64,000 bases of DNA from Rhizobium halophilum (lineage in GTDB: Bacteria > Pseudomonadota > Alphaproteobacteria > Rhizobiales > Rhizobiaceae). The notes beneath the pieces were generated by a model. That model was given only the letters and a program-made list of their open reading frames with translations, did not search any database and was not told the origin of the DNA. The stretch spans positions 158,369 to 222,368 of the forward strand of contig NZ_JAKJHS010000007.1 in NCBI RefSeq assembly GCF_021648825.1. The letters are read 5' to 3'. The translations under genes were made by a program, and so were the position numbers. Shown here one piece after another: positions 10,267 through 20,255 of this stretch. Every line of letters starts with the position of its first letter. Position 1 is the first letter of the stretch.

Positions 10267-10356
10267 GCCGTACCGCCGAAGGGTATTGCCTCACTCGGTG
10301 CTTCTCATGCTCGGTTGCCACGATTGGATGGTGGCAACGAACGGAAGGTTTAAAAC

Positions 10357-11367
10357 ATGATCCAGAAGAACTGGCAGGAACTGATCAAGCCGAACAAGGT
10401 GGAGTTCACCTCGTCTGGCCGCACGAAGGCAACGCTGGTTGCAGAGCCGCTTGAGCGGGGCTTCGGCCTCACGCTCGGCAACGCCCTGCGTCGCGTGCTT
10501 CTGTCGTCGCTGCGCGGTGCTGCTGTCACCGCCGTTCAGATCGACGGCGTTCTGCACGAGTTCTCCTCCATCCCCGGCGTTCGGGAAGATGTGACGGACA
10601 TCGTGCTCAACATCAAGGAAATCGCCATCAAGATGGATGGCGACGATGCCAAGCGCATGGTCGTGCGCAAGCAGGGCCCGGGCGCCGTGACCGCTGGCGA
10701 CATCCAGACGGTTGGCGATATCGAGATCCTGAACCCCGACCACGTGATCTGCACCCTCGACGAGGGGGCGGAGATCCGCATGGAGTTCACGGTCAACAAC
10801 GGCAAGGGCTATGTCCCCGCCGAGCGTAACCGTGCGGAAGATGCGCCGATCGGCCTCATCCCGGTCGACAGCCTCTATTCGCCGGTCAAGAAGGTGTCCT
10901 ACAAGGTGGAAAACACCCGTGAAGGACAGGTTCTGGACTATGACAAACTTTCGATGACCATCGAGACCGATGGTTCGGTCACTGGTGAAGATGCTGTGGC
11001 CTTCGCTGCTCGCATCCTGCAGGACCAGCTCGGCGTCTTCGTCAATTTCGACGAGCCGCAGAAGGACGTCCAGGAAGAAGCCGTCACTGAGCTCGCCTTC
11101 AACCCGGCGCTGCTCAAGAAGGTCGACGAACTGGAGCTTTCTGTCCGTTCGGCGAACTGCCTGAAGAACGACAACATCGTCTATATCGGCGACCTCATCC
11201 AGAAGACCGAGGCGGAAATGCTGCGCACTCCGAATTTCGGTCGCAAGTCGCTGAACGAGATCAAGGAAGTTCTGGCGTCCATGGGCCTCCATCTCGGCAT
11301 GGAAGTTCCCGCCTGGCCGCCGGAAAACATCGAAGATCTCGCCAAGCGTTACGAAGACCAATACTAA
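10357..11367 (+). CDS. rpoA: DNA-directed RNA polymerase subunit alpha
   Basis: 336 residues. N-terminal dimerisation domain with [20 protein letters not shown] at about residues 31-50; C-terminal domain with [22 protein letters not shown] and [14 protein letters not shown], which binds UP elements and activators. It follows rpsK after 175 bases and precedes rplQ by 45, the standard alpha-operon order. Confidence 0.98.
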   Translation: MIQKNWQELIKPNKVEFTSSGRTKATLVAEPLERGFGLTLGNALRRVLLSSLRGAAVTAVQIDGVLHEFSSIPGVREDVTDIVLNIKEIAIKMDGDDAKRMVVRKQGPGAVTAGDIQTVGDIEILNPDHVICTLDEGAEIRMEFTVNNGKGYVPAERNRAEDAPIGLIPVDSLYSPVKKVSYKVENTREGQVLDYDKLSMTIETDGSVTGEDAVAFAARILQDQLGVFVNFDEPQKDVQEEAVTELAFNPALLKKVDELELSVRSANCLKNDNIVYIGDLIQKTEAEMLRTPNFGRKSLNEIKEVLASMGLHLGMEVPAWPPENIEDLAKRYEDQY

Positions 11368-11412
11368 CTGATCAGACTGCAGGCGAATGCCTGCAAGTGA
11401 AGGAGACCAGAC

Positions 11413-11838
11413 ATGCGCCACGGAAATTCGGGCCGCAAGCTCAACCGCACCGCAAGCCACCGTAAGGCGATGTTCGCCAACATGGCGGCTTCGCTCATCA
11501 CCCATGAGCAGATTCTCACCACCTTGCCCAAGGCCAAGGAAATCCGTCCGATCGTCGAGAAGCTCGTGACGCTCGGCAAGCGTGGCGACCTGCACGCTCG
11601 CCGCCAGGCGATCTCGCAGATCCAGGACCAGGACGCCGTCCGCAAGTTGTTCGACGCCATTGCCTCGCGTTACGCGACCCGCAACGGCGGCTACCTGCGC
11701 ATCATGAAGGCCGGCTTCCGCCAGGGCGACAACGCCCCGCTCGCCGTCATCGAGTTCGTTGAGCGCGACGTCAACGCCAAGGGCGCAGCCGACAAGGCTC
11801 GCGTTGCTGCAGAGGCAGAAGCTGCCGAAGCCGCTTAA
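11413..11838 (+). CDS. rplQ: 50S ribosomal protein L17
   Basis: 141 residues, with an Ala/Glu-rich C-terminal extension relative to E. coli (127). [20 protein letters not shown] and [19 protein letters not shown] are the signature. L17 surrounds the tunnel exit. It is the last gene of the cluster and is followed by a clear terminator. Confidence 0.97.
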   Translation: MRHGNSGRKLNRTASHRKAMFANMAASLITHEQILTTLPKAKEIRPIVEKLVTLGKRGDLHARRQAISQIQDQDAVRKLFDAIASRYATRNGGYLRIMKAGFRQGDNAPLAVIEFVERDVNAKGAADKARVAAEAEAAEAA

Positions 11839-11863
11839 TCATCCGTCGGATGACCTATCAAAG

Positions 11864-11891
11864 AGCCGGGTGGAAACGCCCGGCTTTTTTG
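11864..11891 (+). terminator. Rho-independent terminator after rplQ
   Basis: AGCCGGG pairs with CCCGGCT across an eight-base loop and is followed by a run of T (11885-11890). It closes the ribosomal protein cluster. Confidence 0.85.
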
Positions 11892-11991
11892 TTTCACGCC
11901 GTGCCTCCAACCGGCATCCAGGCGAACCGTTGTCACCGGCTTCCACCCAAGCTACTCCTCCTCCAAAGTCAGTCCAGAGAGGATCGAGTCG

Positions 11992-12690
11992 ATGGAGAAG
12001 GTAGCGATTGTGACGGCTGGCGGTAGCGGCATGGGAGCTGCATCCGCCCGACGACTTGCGACCGAAGGTTACAGGGTCGGAATTCTCTCCTCATCAGGCA
12101 AAGGCGAGGCGCTCGCGCAGGAACTGGGTGGCGTAGGTGTTACCGGCTCAAATCAATCGAATGAGGACCTGACGCGGCTGGTCAACGCGACGATGGAACG
12201 ATGGGGCCGTATCGATGTCCTGGTCAATAGTGCCGGCCACGGACCGAGGGCGCAGATCCTCGAGATCACTGATGAACAATGGCATGTGGGTCTCGACGTC
12301 TATCTCATGAACGTGATCCGCTCCGTTCGTCTCGTCGCCCCGATCATGCAGGCGCAGAAATCGGGCAGCATCGTCAATATCTCCACGGCCTGGACCTTTG
12401 AGCCAAACGCCATGTTTCCGACGTCGGCGGTGTTTCGCGCGGGGCTGTCGGCCTATACAAAAATCTTTGCCGACGAATACGCGCCAGACAACGTGCGGAT
12501 GAACAACGTCCTGCCGGGCTGGGTCGACAGTCTGCCCGCCACGGAGGAGCGACGCGGCAGCGTCCCGATGAAGCGTTACGGCAAGAGCGAGGAGATCGCT
12601 GCAACGGTTGCCTTCCTCGCCTCCGAGGGTGCCGGTTATATTACTGGCCAGAACCTCAAGGTCGACGGCGGCCTTATGCGGTCGGTCTGA
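11992..12690 (+). CDS. Atypical SDR-family oxidoreductase (YxxxK motif missing)
   Basis: 232 residues with a Rossmann fold: the nucleotide loop TAGGSGMGAASAR at residues 8-20 and VLVNSAGHGP carry the NAG-type motif. The C-terminal ITGQNLKVDGG is typical of FabG-like short-chain dehydrogenases. By eye, where YxxxK is expected the sequence is SAVFRAGL, so Tyr becomes Ser and Lys becomes Arg. The enzyme may be inactive, may use another mechanism, or may only bind nucleotide. Preceded by GAGGATCGAGTCG. It stands alone between rplQ and the convergent msrQ; the substrate is unknown. Confidence 0.8.
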   Translation: MEKVAIVTAGGSGMGAASARRLATEGYRVGILSSSGKGEALAQELGGVGVTGSNQSNEDLTRLVNATMERWGRIDVLVNSAGHGPRAQILEITDEQWHVGLDVYLMNVIRSVRLVAPIMQAQKSGSIVNISTAWTFEPNAMFPTSAVFRAGLSAYTKIFADEYAPDNVRMNNVLPGWVDSLPATEERRGSVPMKRYGKSEEIAATVAFLASEGAGYITGQNLKVDGGLMRSV

Positions 12691-12698
12691 CGTTCAGC

Positions 12699-13343
12699 TC
12701 ACCGGGTGGCTCGTGCCACGCTGGGCTTGCTGCCGCGCTTCCACCCCAGGAATGGCTTTCGCAGCGGCCTGTAGGCCAGCAGCACGGCAACCAGGGCGAT
12801 ATGGATGAACGGCTGGAACGTCACCGATTTGACGGCCAGCAGGTAGTGGAGCGCTCCACCCAGCGCGACGGGATAGATCAGCTGGTGCAGTTTGCTCCAG
12901 CGCGGGCCCAGCCGTCGGATCGACCAGTTGTTCGATGTGGCCGCAAGCGGCGCGAGGGAGACGAGGCAGACCATGCCGATGGTGATGTAGGGCCGCTTGA
13001 CGATGTCGCCGGCAATCGAGCTGAAGTCCAGGCCGCGATCGAGGATCAGCCACACCGCGAAGTGCATCAGCACGTAGTAGAAGGCGAGAAGCCCAAGCCC
13101 ACGGCGGTAACGCAGCCAGTTGATCCCCGCGATGTCGCGCAGCGGTGTGATCGCGAGGGTCGCGATCAGGAAGCGCAGCGCCCAAATGCCCAGCAGGTGC
13201 TCGAAGGTCTTGACTGGGTTGACCCCAAGTCCGCCCGTCGCACCTTGATAGAAATACCAGGCTGCAGGACAGAGCCCGATCACATAGAGCGCCCAGATGC
13301 TCGGCCCGTGCAGCCTGCGTGGCAGCGATGGAATAACGGTCAT
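12699..13343 (-). CDS. msrQ: Heme-binding subunit MsrQ of periplasmic methionine sulfoxide reductase
   Basis: 214 residues with six hydrophobic segments of the ferric-reductase-like YedZ family. His residues within TM segments (FEHLLG, YYVLMHFA, KLHQLIYP, GGALHYL) are probable b-heme ligands. MsrQ passes quinol electrons to MsrP. The start codon overlaps the msrP stop by one base (TGATG), so both are made together. Confidence 0.92.
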   Translation of the reverse strand: MTVIPSLPRRLHGPSIWALYVIGLCPAAWYFYQGATGGLGVNPVKTFEHLLGIWALRFLIATLAITPLRDIAGINWLRYRRGLGLLAFYYVLMHFAVWLILDRGLDFSSIAGDIVKRPYITIGMVCLVSLAPLAATSNNWSIRRLGPRWSKLHQLIYPVALGGALHYLLAVKSVTFQPFIHIALVAVLLAYRPLRKPFLGWKRGSKPSVARATR

Positions 13344-14284
13344 CAGAAGTTAGCCTTGAGGTCCATGCCCTCGTAGAGGCTGGCAACCTCGTCCGCATAG
13401 CCGTTGAACTTGAGCGTCGGCCGGTTGGCGACGGAAAAGAAGCCGCCTTCGCCGATCCGCTGTTCGGTCGCCTGGCTCCAGCGCGGGTGATCGACCTCCG
13501 GGTTCACGTTGGAATAGAAGCCGTATTCCCGCGCGTTTGAGTTCTTCCAAGTCGTCTGCGGCTGTTCCTCAACAAGCGAGATCTTGACGATCGACTTGAT
13601 GCTCTTGAAACCGTATTTCCAAGGAACGACGAGCCGGATCGGGGCGCCGTTCTGGTTCGGCAGTGTTTCGCCGTAAAGGCCGACGGCAAGGATCGTCAGT
13701 GGGTGGCGAGCTTCGTCGAGACGAAGTCCTTCGACATAGGGCCATTCCAGCGGCTGAAAGAACCCCGTCTGGCCTGGCATCTGCTCCGGGCGGACGATTG
13801 TCTCGAAGGAAACATACTTGGCGCTGCCGAGCGGTTCAACCTGGTCGAGGAGGGCAGCCAGGGGAAAGCCGATCCAGGGGATCACCATCGACCAGCCCTC
13901 GACGCAGCGCAGCCGGTAGACCCGGTCTTCGAGCGGCATCTTAATCAGTTCGTCCATGCCGAACTCGCGCGGCTTGCCGACCAGGCCGTCCACCTTGACC
14001 GACCAGGGCAGAGGATCGAACTGACCTGAATTCTGGGCAGGATCGCTCTTGGCGGTGCCGAACTCATAGAAGTTGTTGTAGCTCGTCACCGCTTCCTTCG
14101 GCGTGAGCGTTTCGTCGGTGGAGAAAGTGCTGGGGGAGCCCGCCAGTGGCGCGGCAAGGGCAGAACTGGCACCGGCCACTACCAAACCGGCCGCGGCGGT
14201 CCCCATAAATTTGCGGCGCGACATGTAGATCTCACGTGGCGTGATCTCCGACGCGGCGATACGAGGCGGATGATAGACAGGCAT
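13343..14284 (-). CDS. msrP: Periplasmic methionine sulfoxide reductase catalytic subunit MsrP (molybdopterin)
   Basis: 313 residues. A twin-arginine signal [18 protein letters not shown] starts at about residue 21, sending the folded molybdoenzyme to the periplasm by Tat. The domain has [15 protein letters not shown], whose Cys is the expected Mo ligand, and [20 protein letters not shown]. It repairs oxidised methionine in envelope proteins with MsrQ as electron donor. Upstream is the ilvD promoter region, read in the other direction. Confidence 0.94.
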   Translation of the reverse strand: MPVYHPPRIAASEITPREIYMSRRKFMGTAAAGLVVAGASSALAAPLAGSPSTFSTDETLTPKEAVTSYNNFYEFGTAKSDPAQNSGQFDPLPWSVKVDGLVGKPREFGMDELIKMPLEDRVYRLRCVEGWSMVIPWIGFPLAALLDQVEPLGSAKYVSFETIVRPEQMPGQTGFFQPLEWPYVEGLRLDEARHPLTILAVGLYGETLPNQNGAPIRLVVPWKYGFKSIKSIVKISLVEEQPQTTWKNSNAREYGFYSNVNPEVDHPRWSQATEQRIGEGGFFSVANRPTLKFNGYADEVASLYEGMDLKANF

Positions 14285-14504
14285 GACGGTCTCCTCGGGA
14301 GCGGCTATTTACCTCTATACGTAACGCGGAGCCGAGTTGTTTCACAGGTGAGTAGCAGGGCACATTCGCGTGAGGCGTACCGGAGAGTACCGTTTCGGCG
14401 CTCGATGCTAGTGACCCTCTGCCGATATTAGGGTAGGAAACAGCAAAATTGCTGTGCAAATGACGGCTTTGCGCACAGCCGAAAACAAGACCGAGGAAGA
14501 AAAC

Positions 14505-16340
14505 ATGCCCGCCTATCGTTCCAGAACCACGACCCACGGCCGTAACATGGCTGGTGCGCGCGGCCTGTGGCGCGCCACAGGCATGAAGGACAGCGATTTC
14601 GGCAAGCCGATCATCGCGGTCGTAAACTCCTTCACGCAGTTCGTCCCAGGCCACGTTCACCTGAAGGATCTTGGCCAGCTTGTCGCTCGTGAGATCGAGG
14701 CGGCCGGCGGTGTTGCCAAGGAGTTCAATACCATTGCCGTGGACGACGGTATCGCCATGGGTCATGACGGAATGCTCTACTCGCTGCCGTCGCGCGAGAT
14801 CATCTCCGACTCGGTCGAATACATGGTCAATGCACACTGCGCCGATGCCATGGTCTGCATTTCCAACTGCGACAAGATCACCCCCGGCATGCTCTCGGCC
14901 GCCATGCGCCTCAACATCCCCGCCGTCTTCGTTTCCGGCGGCCCGATGGAGGCCGGCAAGGTCGTCCTCCAGGGCAAGACTGTTGCGCTGGATCTGGTCG
15001 ACGCCATGGTCGCCGCTGCCGACGAGGCGATGTCCGACGCCGATGTCCAGGCGATCGAGCGCGCCGCCTGTCCGACCTGCGGCTCGTGCTCGGGCATGTT
15101 CACGGCCAATTCGATGAACTGCTTGACCGAGGCGCTCGGGCTGTCCCTGCCAGGCAATGGCTCGACGCTCGCCACCCACGCGGACCGTAAGCGCCTCTTC
15201 GTCGAAGCGGGCCACCTGATCGTCGATCTTGCCCGGCGCCATTACGAGCAGGACGATTACAGCATCCTGCCGCGCTCGATCGCCACCAAGGAAGCCTTCG
15301 AAAACGCCATGGCGCTCGACATCGCCATGGGCGGCTCCACGAACACGGTCCTGCACATCCTCGCGGCGGCCTATGAGGGCGGCGTCGATTTCACTCTCGA
15401 CGACATCGACCGCCTGTCGCGCAAGGTGCCATGCCTGTCCAAGGTGGCTCCCGCCAAGAGCGACGTCCACATGGAAGACGTTCACCGCGCCGGCGGCATC
15501 ATGCGCATCCTCGGCGAACTGGACCGGGGCGGCTTGCTGAACCGCGACTGCAGGACGGTGCACGAGGAAACTCTCGGCGATGCTATCGACCGCTGGGATA
15601 TCACCCGCACCAACAGCGAGACCGTTCGCAATTTCTACAAGGCGGCACCGGGCGGCGTGCCGACGCAGGTTGCCTTCTCGCAGTCGTCACGATGGGATGA
15701 ACTCGATACCGACAGCGAACAGGGCGTCATCCGCTCAGTCAAGAACCCGTTCTCCAAGGACGGCGGCTTGGCGGTTCTCTACGGCAACATCGCGCTCGAT
15801 GGCTGCATCGTGAAGACGGCCGGCGTCGACGAGTCGATCCTGAAGTTCACCGGGCCGGCGCGCGTGTTCGAAAGCCAGGATGCCTCCGTCAAGGCGATCC
15901 TCAACAACGAGATCGTCGCCGGCGATGTCGTCGTCATCCGCTACGAAGGACCCAAGGGCGGCCCGGGCATGCAGGAAATGCTCTATCCGACGAGCTACCT
16001 GAAGTCGAAGGGCCTCGGCAAGGCCTGCGCGCTCGTCACCGACGGCCGCTTCTCCGGCGGTACCTCCGGCCTCTCGATTGGCCACGCCTCACCGGAAGCC
16101 GCCAACGGCGGAGCAATTGGCCTGGTGCGCGAAGGCGACATGATCGAGATCGACATCCCCAACCGCTCCATCAACCTGCTGGTCTCGGATGCTGAGCTGG
16201 CACAGCGGCGTACAGAACAAGACAGAACAGGCTGGAAGCCGGTGGTGCCGCGCAAGCGCAATGTCACCACGGCACTGAAAGCCTACGCCGCCTTCGCCTC
16301 GAGTGCCGACAAGGGTGCGGTGCGCATCCTGCCGGAATAG
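14505..16340 (+). CDS. ilvD: Dihydroxy-acid dehydratase
   Basis: 611 residues from the ATG at 14505 (E. coli 616), preceded by GAGGAAGAAA; an ATG at 14454 gives a 17-residue extension unlike the family. Motifs: [28 protein letters not shown] with a cluster-ligand Cys, [19 protein letters not shown], and [15 protein letters not shown] near the C terminus. It is the Fe-S enzyme for the third step of isoleucine/valine synthesis. No other ilv gene is next to it; ilvA is 30 kb away. Confidence 0.97.
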   Translation: MPAYRSRTTTHGRNMAGARGLWRATGMKDSDFGKPIIAVVNSFTQFVPGHVHLKDLGQLVAREIEAAGGVAKEFNTIAVDDGIAMGHDGMLYSLPSREIISDSVEYMVNAHCADAMVCISNCDKITPGMLSAAMRLNIPAVFVSGGPMEAGKVVLQGKTVALDLVDAMVAAADEAMSDADVQAIERAACPTCGSCSGMFTANSMNCLTEALGLSLPGNGSTLATHADRKRLFVEAGHLIVDLARRHYEQDDYSILPRSIATKEAFENAMALDIAMGGSTNTVLHILAAAYEGGVDFTLDDIDRLSRKVPCLSKVAPAKSDVHMEDVHRAGGIMRILGELDRGGLLNRDCRTVHEETLGDAIDRWDITRTNSETVRNFYKAAPGGVPTQVAFSQSSRWDELDTDSEQGVIRSVKNPFSKDGGLAVLYGNIALDGCIVKTAGVDESILKFTGPARVFESQDASVKAILNNEIVAGDVVVIRYEGPKGGPGMQEMLYPTSYLKSKGLGKACALVTDGRFSGGTSGLSIGHASPEAANGGAIGLVREGDMIEIDIPNRSINLLVSDAELAQRRTEQDRTGWKPVVPRKRNVTTALKAYAAFASSADKGAVRILPE

Positions 16341-16389
16341 AAGCTCCTGTTGATGCCGTTCGCATGACGGGTGCTCCTGCATCCTGAAC

Positions 16390-16773
16390 TCAAGAATGCC
16401 TCGGCATCTCGTTGTAGATGTCCCGGAGTTCCTTCTGGCGTTCCTGATACGCGCTGGTGAGGCAGGCGATCTCTGCGCCGCAGGCCTGGCGTTTCGACAA
16501 CCATTCCACTTGGCGATCCTGCATGCTGCCGCGCGCGCCCATGGCAAGTAGCCCTGAGAGGAGGTCGAAGGTGGTGACCATCCGGACATCGGCATCGTTT
16601 AACACGCGGTTCTCGCAGATCACTCGTTCGTCGGTGGCCAGATCCGCCCGGTTGCAGTCAAAGCTGGCCGCGGAAGCACTCGCGGACGTGAAGAGCGACA
16701 GAGACAGGAAGGTAAATACGCAAGAGACGGTGCTGTGGAAGCCACGGTCATAATGGGGTCGAAATGGGTGCAT
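16390..16773 (-). CDS. LprI/DUF1311-family secreted protein
   Basis: 127 residues from the ATG at 16773 (AGGAAG lies just upstream); a longer frame to 16872 overlaps the neighbouring promoter. The N terminus is a signal peptide ending near SASAASFDC. The mature part matches the lysozyme-inhibitor-like DUF1311 pattern: FDCNRADLATDERVIC, a QVEWLSKRQAC segment, then a third Cys pair and AYQERQKEL. Four cysteines fit two disulfides. Role in the periplasm unknown. Confidence 0.75.
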   Translation of the reverse strand: MHPFRPHYDRGFHSTVSCVFTFLSLSLFTSASASAASFDCNRADLATDERVICENRVLNDADVRMVTTFDLLSGLLAMGARGSMQDRQVEWLSKRQACGAEIACLTSAYQERQKELRDIYNEMPRHS

Positions 16774-16883
16774 GTTGATCTTCCTGTAATCCGCAATGAA
16801 CGCAGTGGTTTCACCGTGGTTGGTTCGCCTTCCCTTTCCAGCGCCCCGCGCTACAAATCGTTCCGGTTTCAATGAGGAATCAG

Positions 16884-18287
16884 ATGACGAGCACCCGCAG
16901 TTACATTTCAGCAGCTTTTATAGCCCTGCTTCTCCTGCAGCCAGATGCCGCGCATGCCCAGTCCGAGAAGGCGGTGCCGAGAAGCCAGGCCGAGGTACAG
17001 CTTTCATTCGCGCCGCTGGTCAAGCAGACGGCCGGTGCCGTTGTGAACGTTTACGCGGAGCGAGTCGTCCAGCGGCTCAACCCCTTCGCCGGCGACCCCT
17101 TCTTCGAGCAGTTCTTCGGCCAGCGCATGCCCAACCGGACGGAAAAGCAATCGTCGTTGGGGTCGGGCGTCATCGTCTCCGGCGACGGGCTGGTCGTGAC
17201 CAACAATCACGTCATCGAGGGTGCCGACGACATAAGGATCGCTCTCGCCGACGGGCGGGAATTTGATTCAGAGGTGCTCCTGAAGGACGAGAGTCTTGAT
17301 CTGGCCGTCTTGCGGGCACGCACCAGCGAAAGTTTTCCGATGCTTGCGATCGGTGATTCCGATGCCGTCGAAGTGGGCGATCTGGTCCTTGCGGTAGGCA
17401 ATCCGTTCGGGGTCGGCCAAACGGTCACAAGCGGCATCGTCTCCGCTCTCGCCCGAAACCAAGTCACGCCCGGTGATTTCGGTTTCTTCATACAAACAGA
17501 TGCGTCGATCAACCCCGGCAATTCGGGCGGCGCCTTGATGAACATGCGCGGCGAGCTGATCGGCATCAACACGGCGATCTTTTCCCGCGGCGGCGGGTCG
17601 AACGGCATCGGCTTTGCCATCCCGGCAAATCTGGTGAAGGTCTTCGTGGCTGCGGCGGAGGAGGGGGACGAGACTTTCGAACGTCCCTACATTGGCGCGA
17701 GCTTCGAGGCTGTCACGTCTGACGTCGCCGAGGCATTGGGCCTGAAGGCCGCCCGCGGTGCCCTTGTGGTGGCAGTGGTTGAAGGAGGGCCCGCCGCCAG
17801 CGCCGGGCTCACGCCGGGCGAGGTCGTCACGGCCGTCAACGACGTGCAGGTGGAGCATCCGGATGCTCTCGGCTATCGCCTCACCACGGCGGGCCTCGGC
17901 CGCCAGGCGGAATTGACGGTACAGCAAGCTGGGGGGACGCGTAAGGTCACCATTGCGCTGAACACGGCGCCGGAGACCCCGCCGCGGGACGAGCGTCTCC
18001 TTGAAGGTCGAAATCCCTTCGCCGGACTTCGTGTGGCAAATCTTTCGCCGCGACTTGCGCAGGAACTGCGGATGCCGACGGACAAGACGGGCGTCGTGGT
18101 TGTTGATGTGGCACGCGGGTCGCCGAGCAGCCGGCTTGGCTTCCGACCAAAGGACATGATTGTCTCCCTGAACGGCCTTGCAGTTGCCTCGACCCGAGCC
18201 ATGGAACGCATGCTTGACGATGATCCGGGCTTTTGGCGGGTCGAGATTGAGCGTGAGGGCCAACGGATCCGGCAGTTCTTCCGATGA
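16884..18287 (+). CDS. DegP/HtrA-type periplasmic serine protease with two PDZ domains
   Basis: 467 residues from the ATG at 16884, which has GAGGAA five bases upstream; an ATG at 16872 is also in frame. Signal peptide ends near AHAQ. Trypsin-like domain with catalytic His in VVTNNHVIEGAD, Asp in SLDLAVLRA and Ser in INPGNSGGALMN. Two PDZ domains follow: about 255-345 (GPAASAGLTPGEVV) and 375-465 (SPSSRLGFRPKDMI). Degrades or refolds damaged envelope proteins. Coupled to rarA by an ATGA overlap. Confidence 0.92.
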   Translation: MTSTRSYISAAFIALLLLQPDAAHAQSEKAVPRSQAEVQLSFAPLVKQTAGAVVNVYAERVVQRLNPFAGDPFFEQFFGQRMPNRTEKQSSLGSGVIVSGDGLVVTNNHVIEGADDIRIALADGREFDSEVLLKDESLDLAVLRARTSESFPMLAIGDSDAVEVGDLVLAVGNPFGVGQTVTSGIVSALARNQVTPGDFGFFIQTDASINPGNSGGALMNMRGELIGINTAIFSRGGGSNGIGFAIPANLVKVFVAAAEEGDETFERPYIGASFEAVTSDVAEALGLKAARGALVVAVVEGGPAASAGLTPGEVVTAVNDVQVEHPDALGYRLTTAGLGRQAELTVQQAGGTRKVTIALNTAPETPPRDERLLEGRNPFAGLRVANLSPRLAQELRMPTDKTGVVVVDVARGSPSSRLGFRPKDMIVSLNGLAVASTRAMERMLDDDPGFWRVEIEREGQRIRQFFR

Positions 18288-19600
18288 ACGGCGATCTCTT
18301 CGCACCAACGATCCCGGATGAGCTTGCCAATCGGCGGCCGCTCGCTGATCGGCTGCGGCCGAAGTCGCTGGGCGAGGTGGCAGGGCAGCAGCATCTCACG
18401 GGCGAAGACGGCGTGCTCAGGCGGATGATCGATGCCGGGTCATTGGGATCGATGGTCTTCTGGGGGCCGCCCGGCACGGGCAAGACAACCGTTGCTCGAC
18501 TTCTGTCGGGCGAGGCCGGGCTCGCCTTCGAACAGATTTCTGCGATCTTCTCTGGCGTGGCCGACTTGAAGAAGGTGTTTGAGGCGGCGCGGATGCGGCG
18601 GATGGAAGGGCGGCAGACCTTGCTCTTCGTCGACGAGATCCACCGCTTCAACAAGGCCCAGCAGGATAGCTTCCTGCCGGTGATGGAGGACGGGACCATC
18701 ATCCTCGTCGGCGCCACCACCGAAAATCCGAGCTTCGAGCTGAATGCTGCCCTTCTGTCGCGTGCCCGCGTTCTGACCTTTCGTGCTCATGATGAGGCGA
18801 GCCTTGAGGAATTGCTGAAGCGCGCCGAGCAGGTCGGAAACCGGCCTCTGCCTCTCGATGCAGGTGCCCGCGCAAGCCTGATCCGCATGGCAGATGGAGA
18901 CGGGCGTGCGGTGCTCACGCTGGCCGAGGAAGTCTGGCGCGCAGCACGGGCGGGGGAGGTGTTTGACACGACCGGTCTGACGCAGATCGTGCAACGGCGA
19001 GCCCCGGTCTACGACAAGGGACAGGACGGCCATTACAACCTCATTTCGGCGCTCCATAAGTCCGTCCGGGGCTCCGATCCGGATGCAGCCCTTTACTATC
19101 TGGCACGCATGTTCGATGCCGGCGAAGACCCGCTCTACCTCGGAAGGCGTCTGGTACGCATGGCCGTTGAGGATATTGGACTGGCCGATCCCCAGGCACT
19201 TGTCATCTGCAATGCTGCAAAGGACGCCTACGACTACCTTGGATCGCCCGAAGGAGAACTGGCACTTGCCCAGGCATGTGTGTATCTCGCGACGGCGCCC
19301 AAGTCGAACGGTGTCTATGTGGCCTACAAGGCGGCCATGCGTGCAGCCAAGGAGCATGGCTCGCTACTGCCACCCAAGCACATCCTCAATGCACCAACAA
19401 AGCTGATGAAGGGCGAAGGTTATGGCGAAGGCTACCGCTATGACCATGATGAGCCGGATGGGTTCTCCGGGCAGAACTATTTCCCGGAAAAAATGGGGCG
19501 AAAGCTCTTCTACGATCCACCCGAGCGCGGCTTCGAGCGTGAGATCCGCAAGCGTCTGGACTGGTGGGCGAAGCTCCGCAGGGAGCGCGGCGAGCCCTAG
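18284..19600 (+). CDS. rarA: Replication-associated recombination protein A (MgsA/RarA AAA+ ATPase)
   Basis: 438 residues. Walker A GPPGTGKTTVARLL at about 61-74, Walker B LLFVDEIHRFNKAQQD, sensor 1 VGATTENPSFELN, then the tetramerisation domain with DALYYLARM-type (here DAALYYLARMFDAGEDPLYLG) and the C-terminal region with GEGYRYDHDE. The protein acts at stalled forks with SSB. It is the second gene after the DegP-type protease. Confidence 0.95.
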   Translation: MNGDLFAPTIPDELANRRPLADRLRPKSLGEVAGQQHLTGEDGVLRRMIDAGSLGSMVFWGPPGTGKTTVARLLSGEAGLAFEQISAIFSGVADLKKVFEAARMRRMEGRQTLLFVDEIHRFNKAQQDSFLPVMEDGTIILVGATTENPSFELNAALLSRARVLTFRAHDEASLEELLKRAEQVGNRPLPLDAGARASLIRMADGDGRAVLTLAEEVWRAARAGEVFDTTGLTQIVQRRAPVYDKGQDGHYNLISALHKSVRGSDPDAALYYLARMFDAGEDPLYLGRRLVRMAVEDIGLADPQALVICNAAKDAYDYLGSPEGELALAQACVYLATAPKSNGVYVAYKAAMRAAKEHGSLLPPKHILNAPTKLMKGEGYGEGYRYDHDEPDGFSGQNYFPEKMGRKLFYDPPERGFEREIRKRLDWWAKLRRERGEP

Positions 19601-19902
19601 GACGCTCGGCGCTGCACCGCTGGTGGCGGTGTCACTTTGACGGCGGAATCGGCCAGGACGTGATGCCCTTCCATGTCGACGATCAGGTTCCACTGTCCGT
19701 CTTCCGGCACCACAAGCCGGATTGGCGATTTCTTGGCGACGCCGCCGATATACTTGAAGTCCAGAAGTTCCTTGAACCGCTGGAAGTTGCCCGAGGTCAT
19801 CAGGCGCACGTTGTTGACGGCGTTGAGCGTAACTTCGACGACGGTACCGGCCCGCTGTCCTCTAAGGTCGTAGTGTTTGAAACGGAAAGACGGTGCTGCC
19901 AC
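19597..19902 (-). CDS. DUF1883-family protein
   Basis: 101 residues starting from GTG at 19902 after CCGAGGCTGACC. N-terminal FRFKHYDLRGQRAGTVVEVTL and later DMEGHHVL match the small soluble family DUF1883, found in many proteobacteria and sometimes fused to TIR domains. No signal or membrane segment. Its 3' end overlaps the rarA 3' end by four bases, tail to tail. Function unknown. Confidence 0.75.
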   Translation of the reverse strand: MAAPSFRFKHYDLRGQRAGTVVEVTLNAVNNVRLMTSGNFQRFKELLDFKYIGGVAKKSPIRLVVPEDGQWNLIVDMEGHHVLADSAVKVTPPPAVQRRAS

Positions 19903-19962
19903 GGTCAGCCTCGGTTATGCTGTTTGAGAGCCCTCTTTAGCAGCCTTCTCTTAAGGAATTGT

Positions 19963-19987
19963 GGAACCGGACGGCCCTTGGCGTGTT
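19963..19987 (+). promoter_or_regulatory. Candidate EcfG-type stress promoter
   Basis: GGAAC at 19963-19967, 16-base spacer, TGTT at 19984-19987. The alphaproteobacterial general-stress sigma factor recognises GGAAC-N16/17-CGTT; one base of the -10 differs. It lies 29 bases before the ATG at 20016, which also argues against the upstream start at 19959. Confidence 0.4.
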
Positions 19988-20015
19988 TTTCCCACAGCAA
20001 ACCAAGGCTGATGCG

Positions 20016-20255
20016 ATGGAGAAGATCAAGACACAGACCTATCTGACAGCGATTGCATCGCTGATGGTGAATGCGGTCGTGTTCGGCTTCGGCGCAGTCG
20101 CCATTCTGTCTATCCCCGCTTTGAATGATCACGCCAAGTATCTTCTACCGGGCTGGATTGTTGTCGCATTCGTAGCGACGCCGTTCATTGCCAAGAGGAT
20201 CGCCCCTCGAATGAGGCTGCGTTACTGGCGAGAGCGCGATCGAGTACATATCTAG
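20016..20255 (+). CDS. Small inner membrane protein, unknown
   Basis: 79 residues from the ATG at 20016. Two hydrophobic segments, one about residues 10-32 (SLMVNAVVFGFGAVAIL) and one about 43-60 (GWIVVAFVATPFIAKRI), then a basic tail RMRLRYWRERDR. No family recognised. A candidate EcfG-like promoter lies directly upstream and a terminator 65 bases downstream, so it is probably a single-gene unit under stress control. Confidence 0.7.
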   Translation: MEKIKTQTYLTAIASLMVNAVVFGFGAVAILSIPALNDHAKYLLPGWIVVAFVATPFIAKRIAPRMRLRYWRERDRVHI

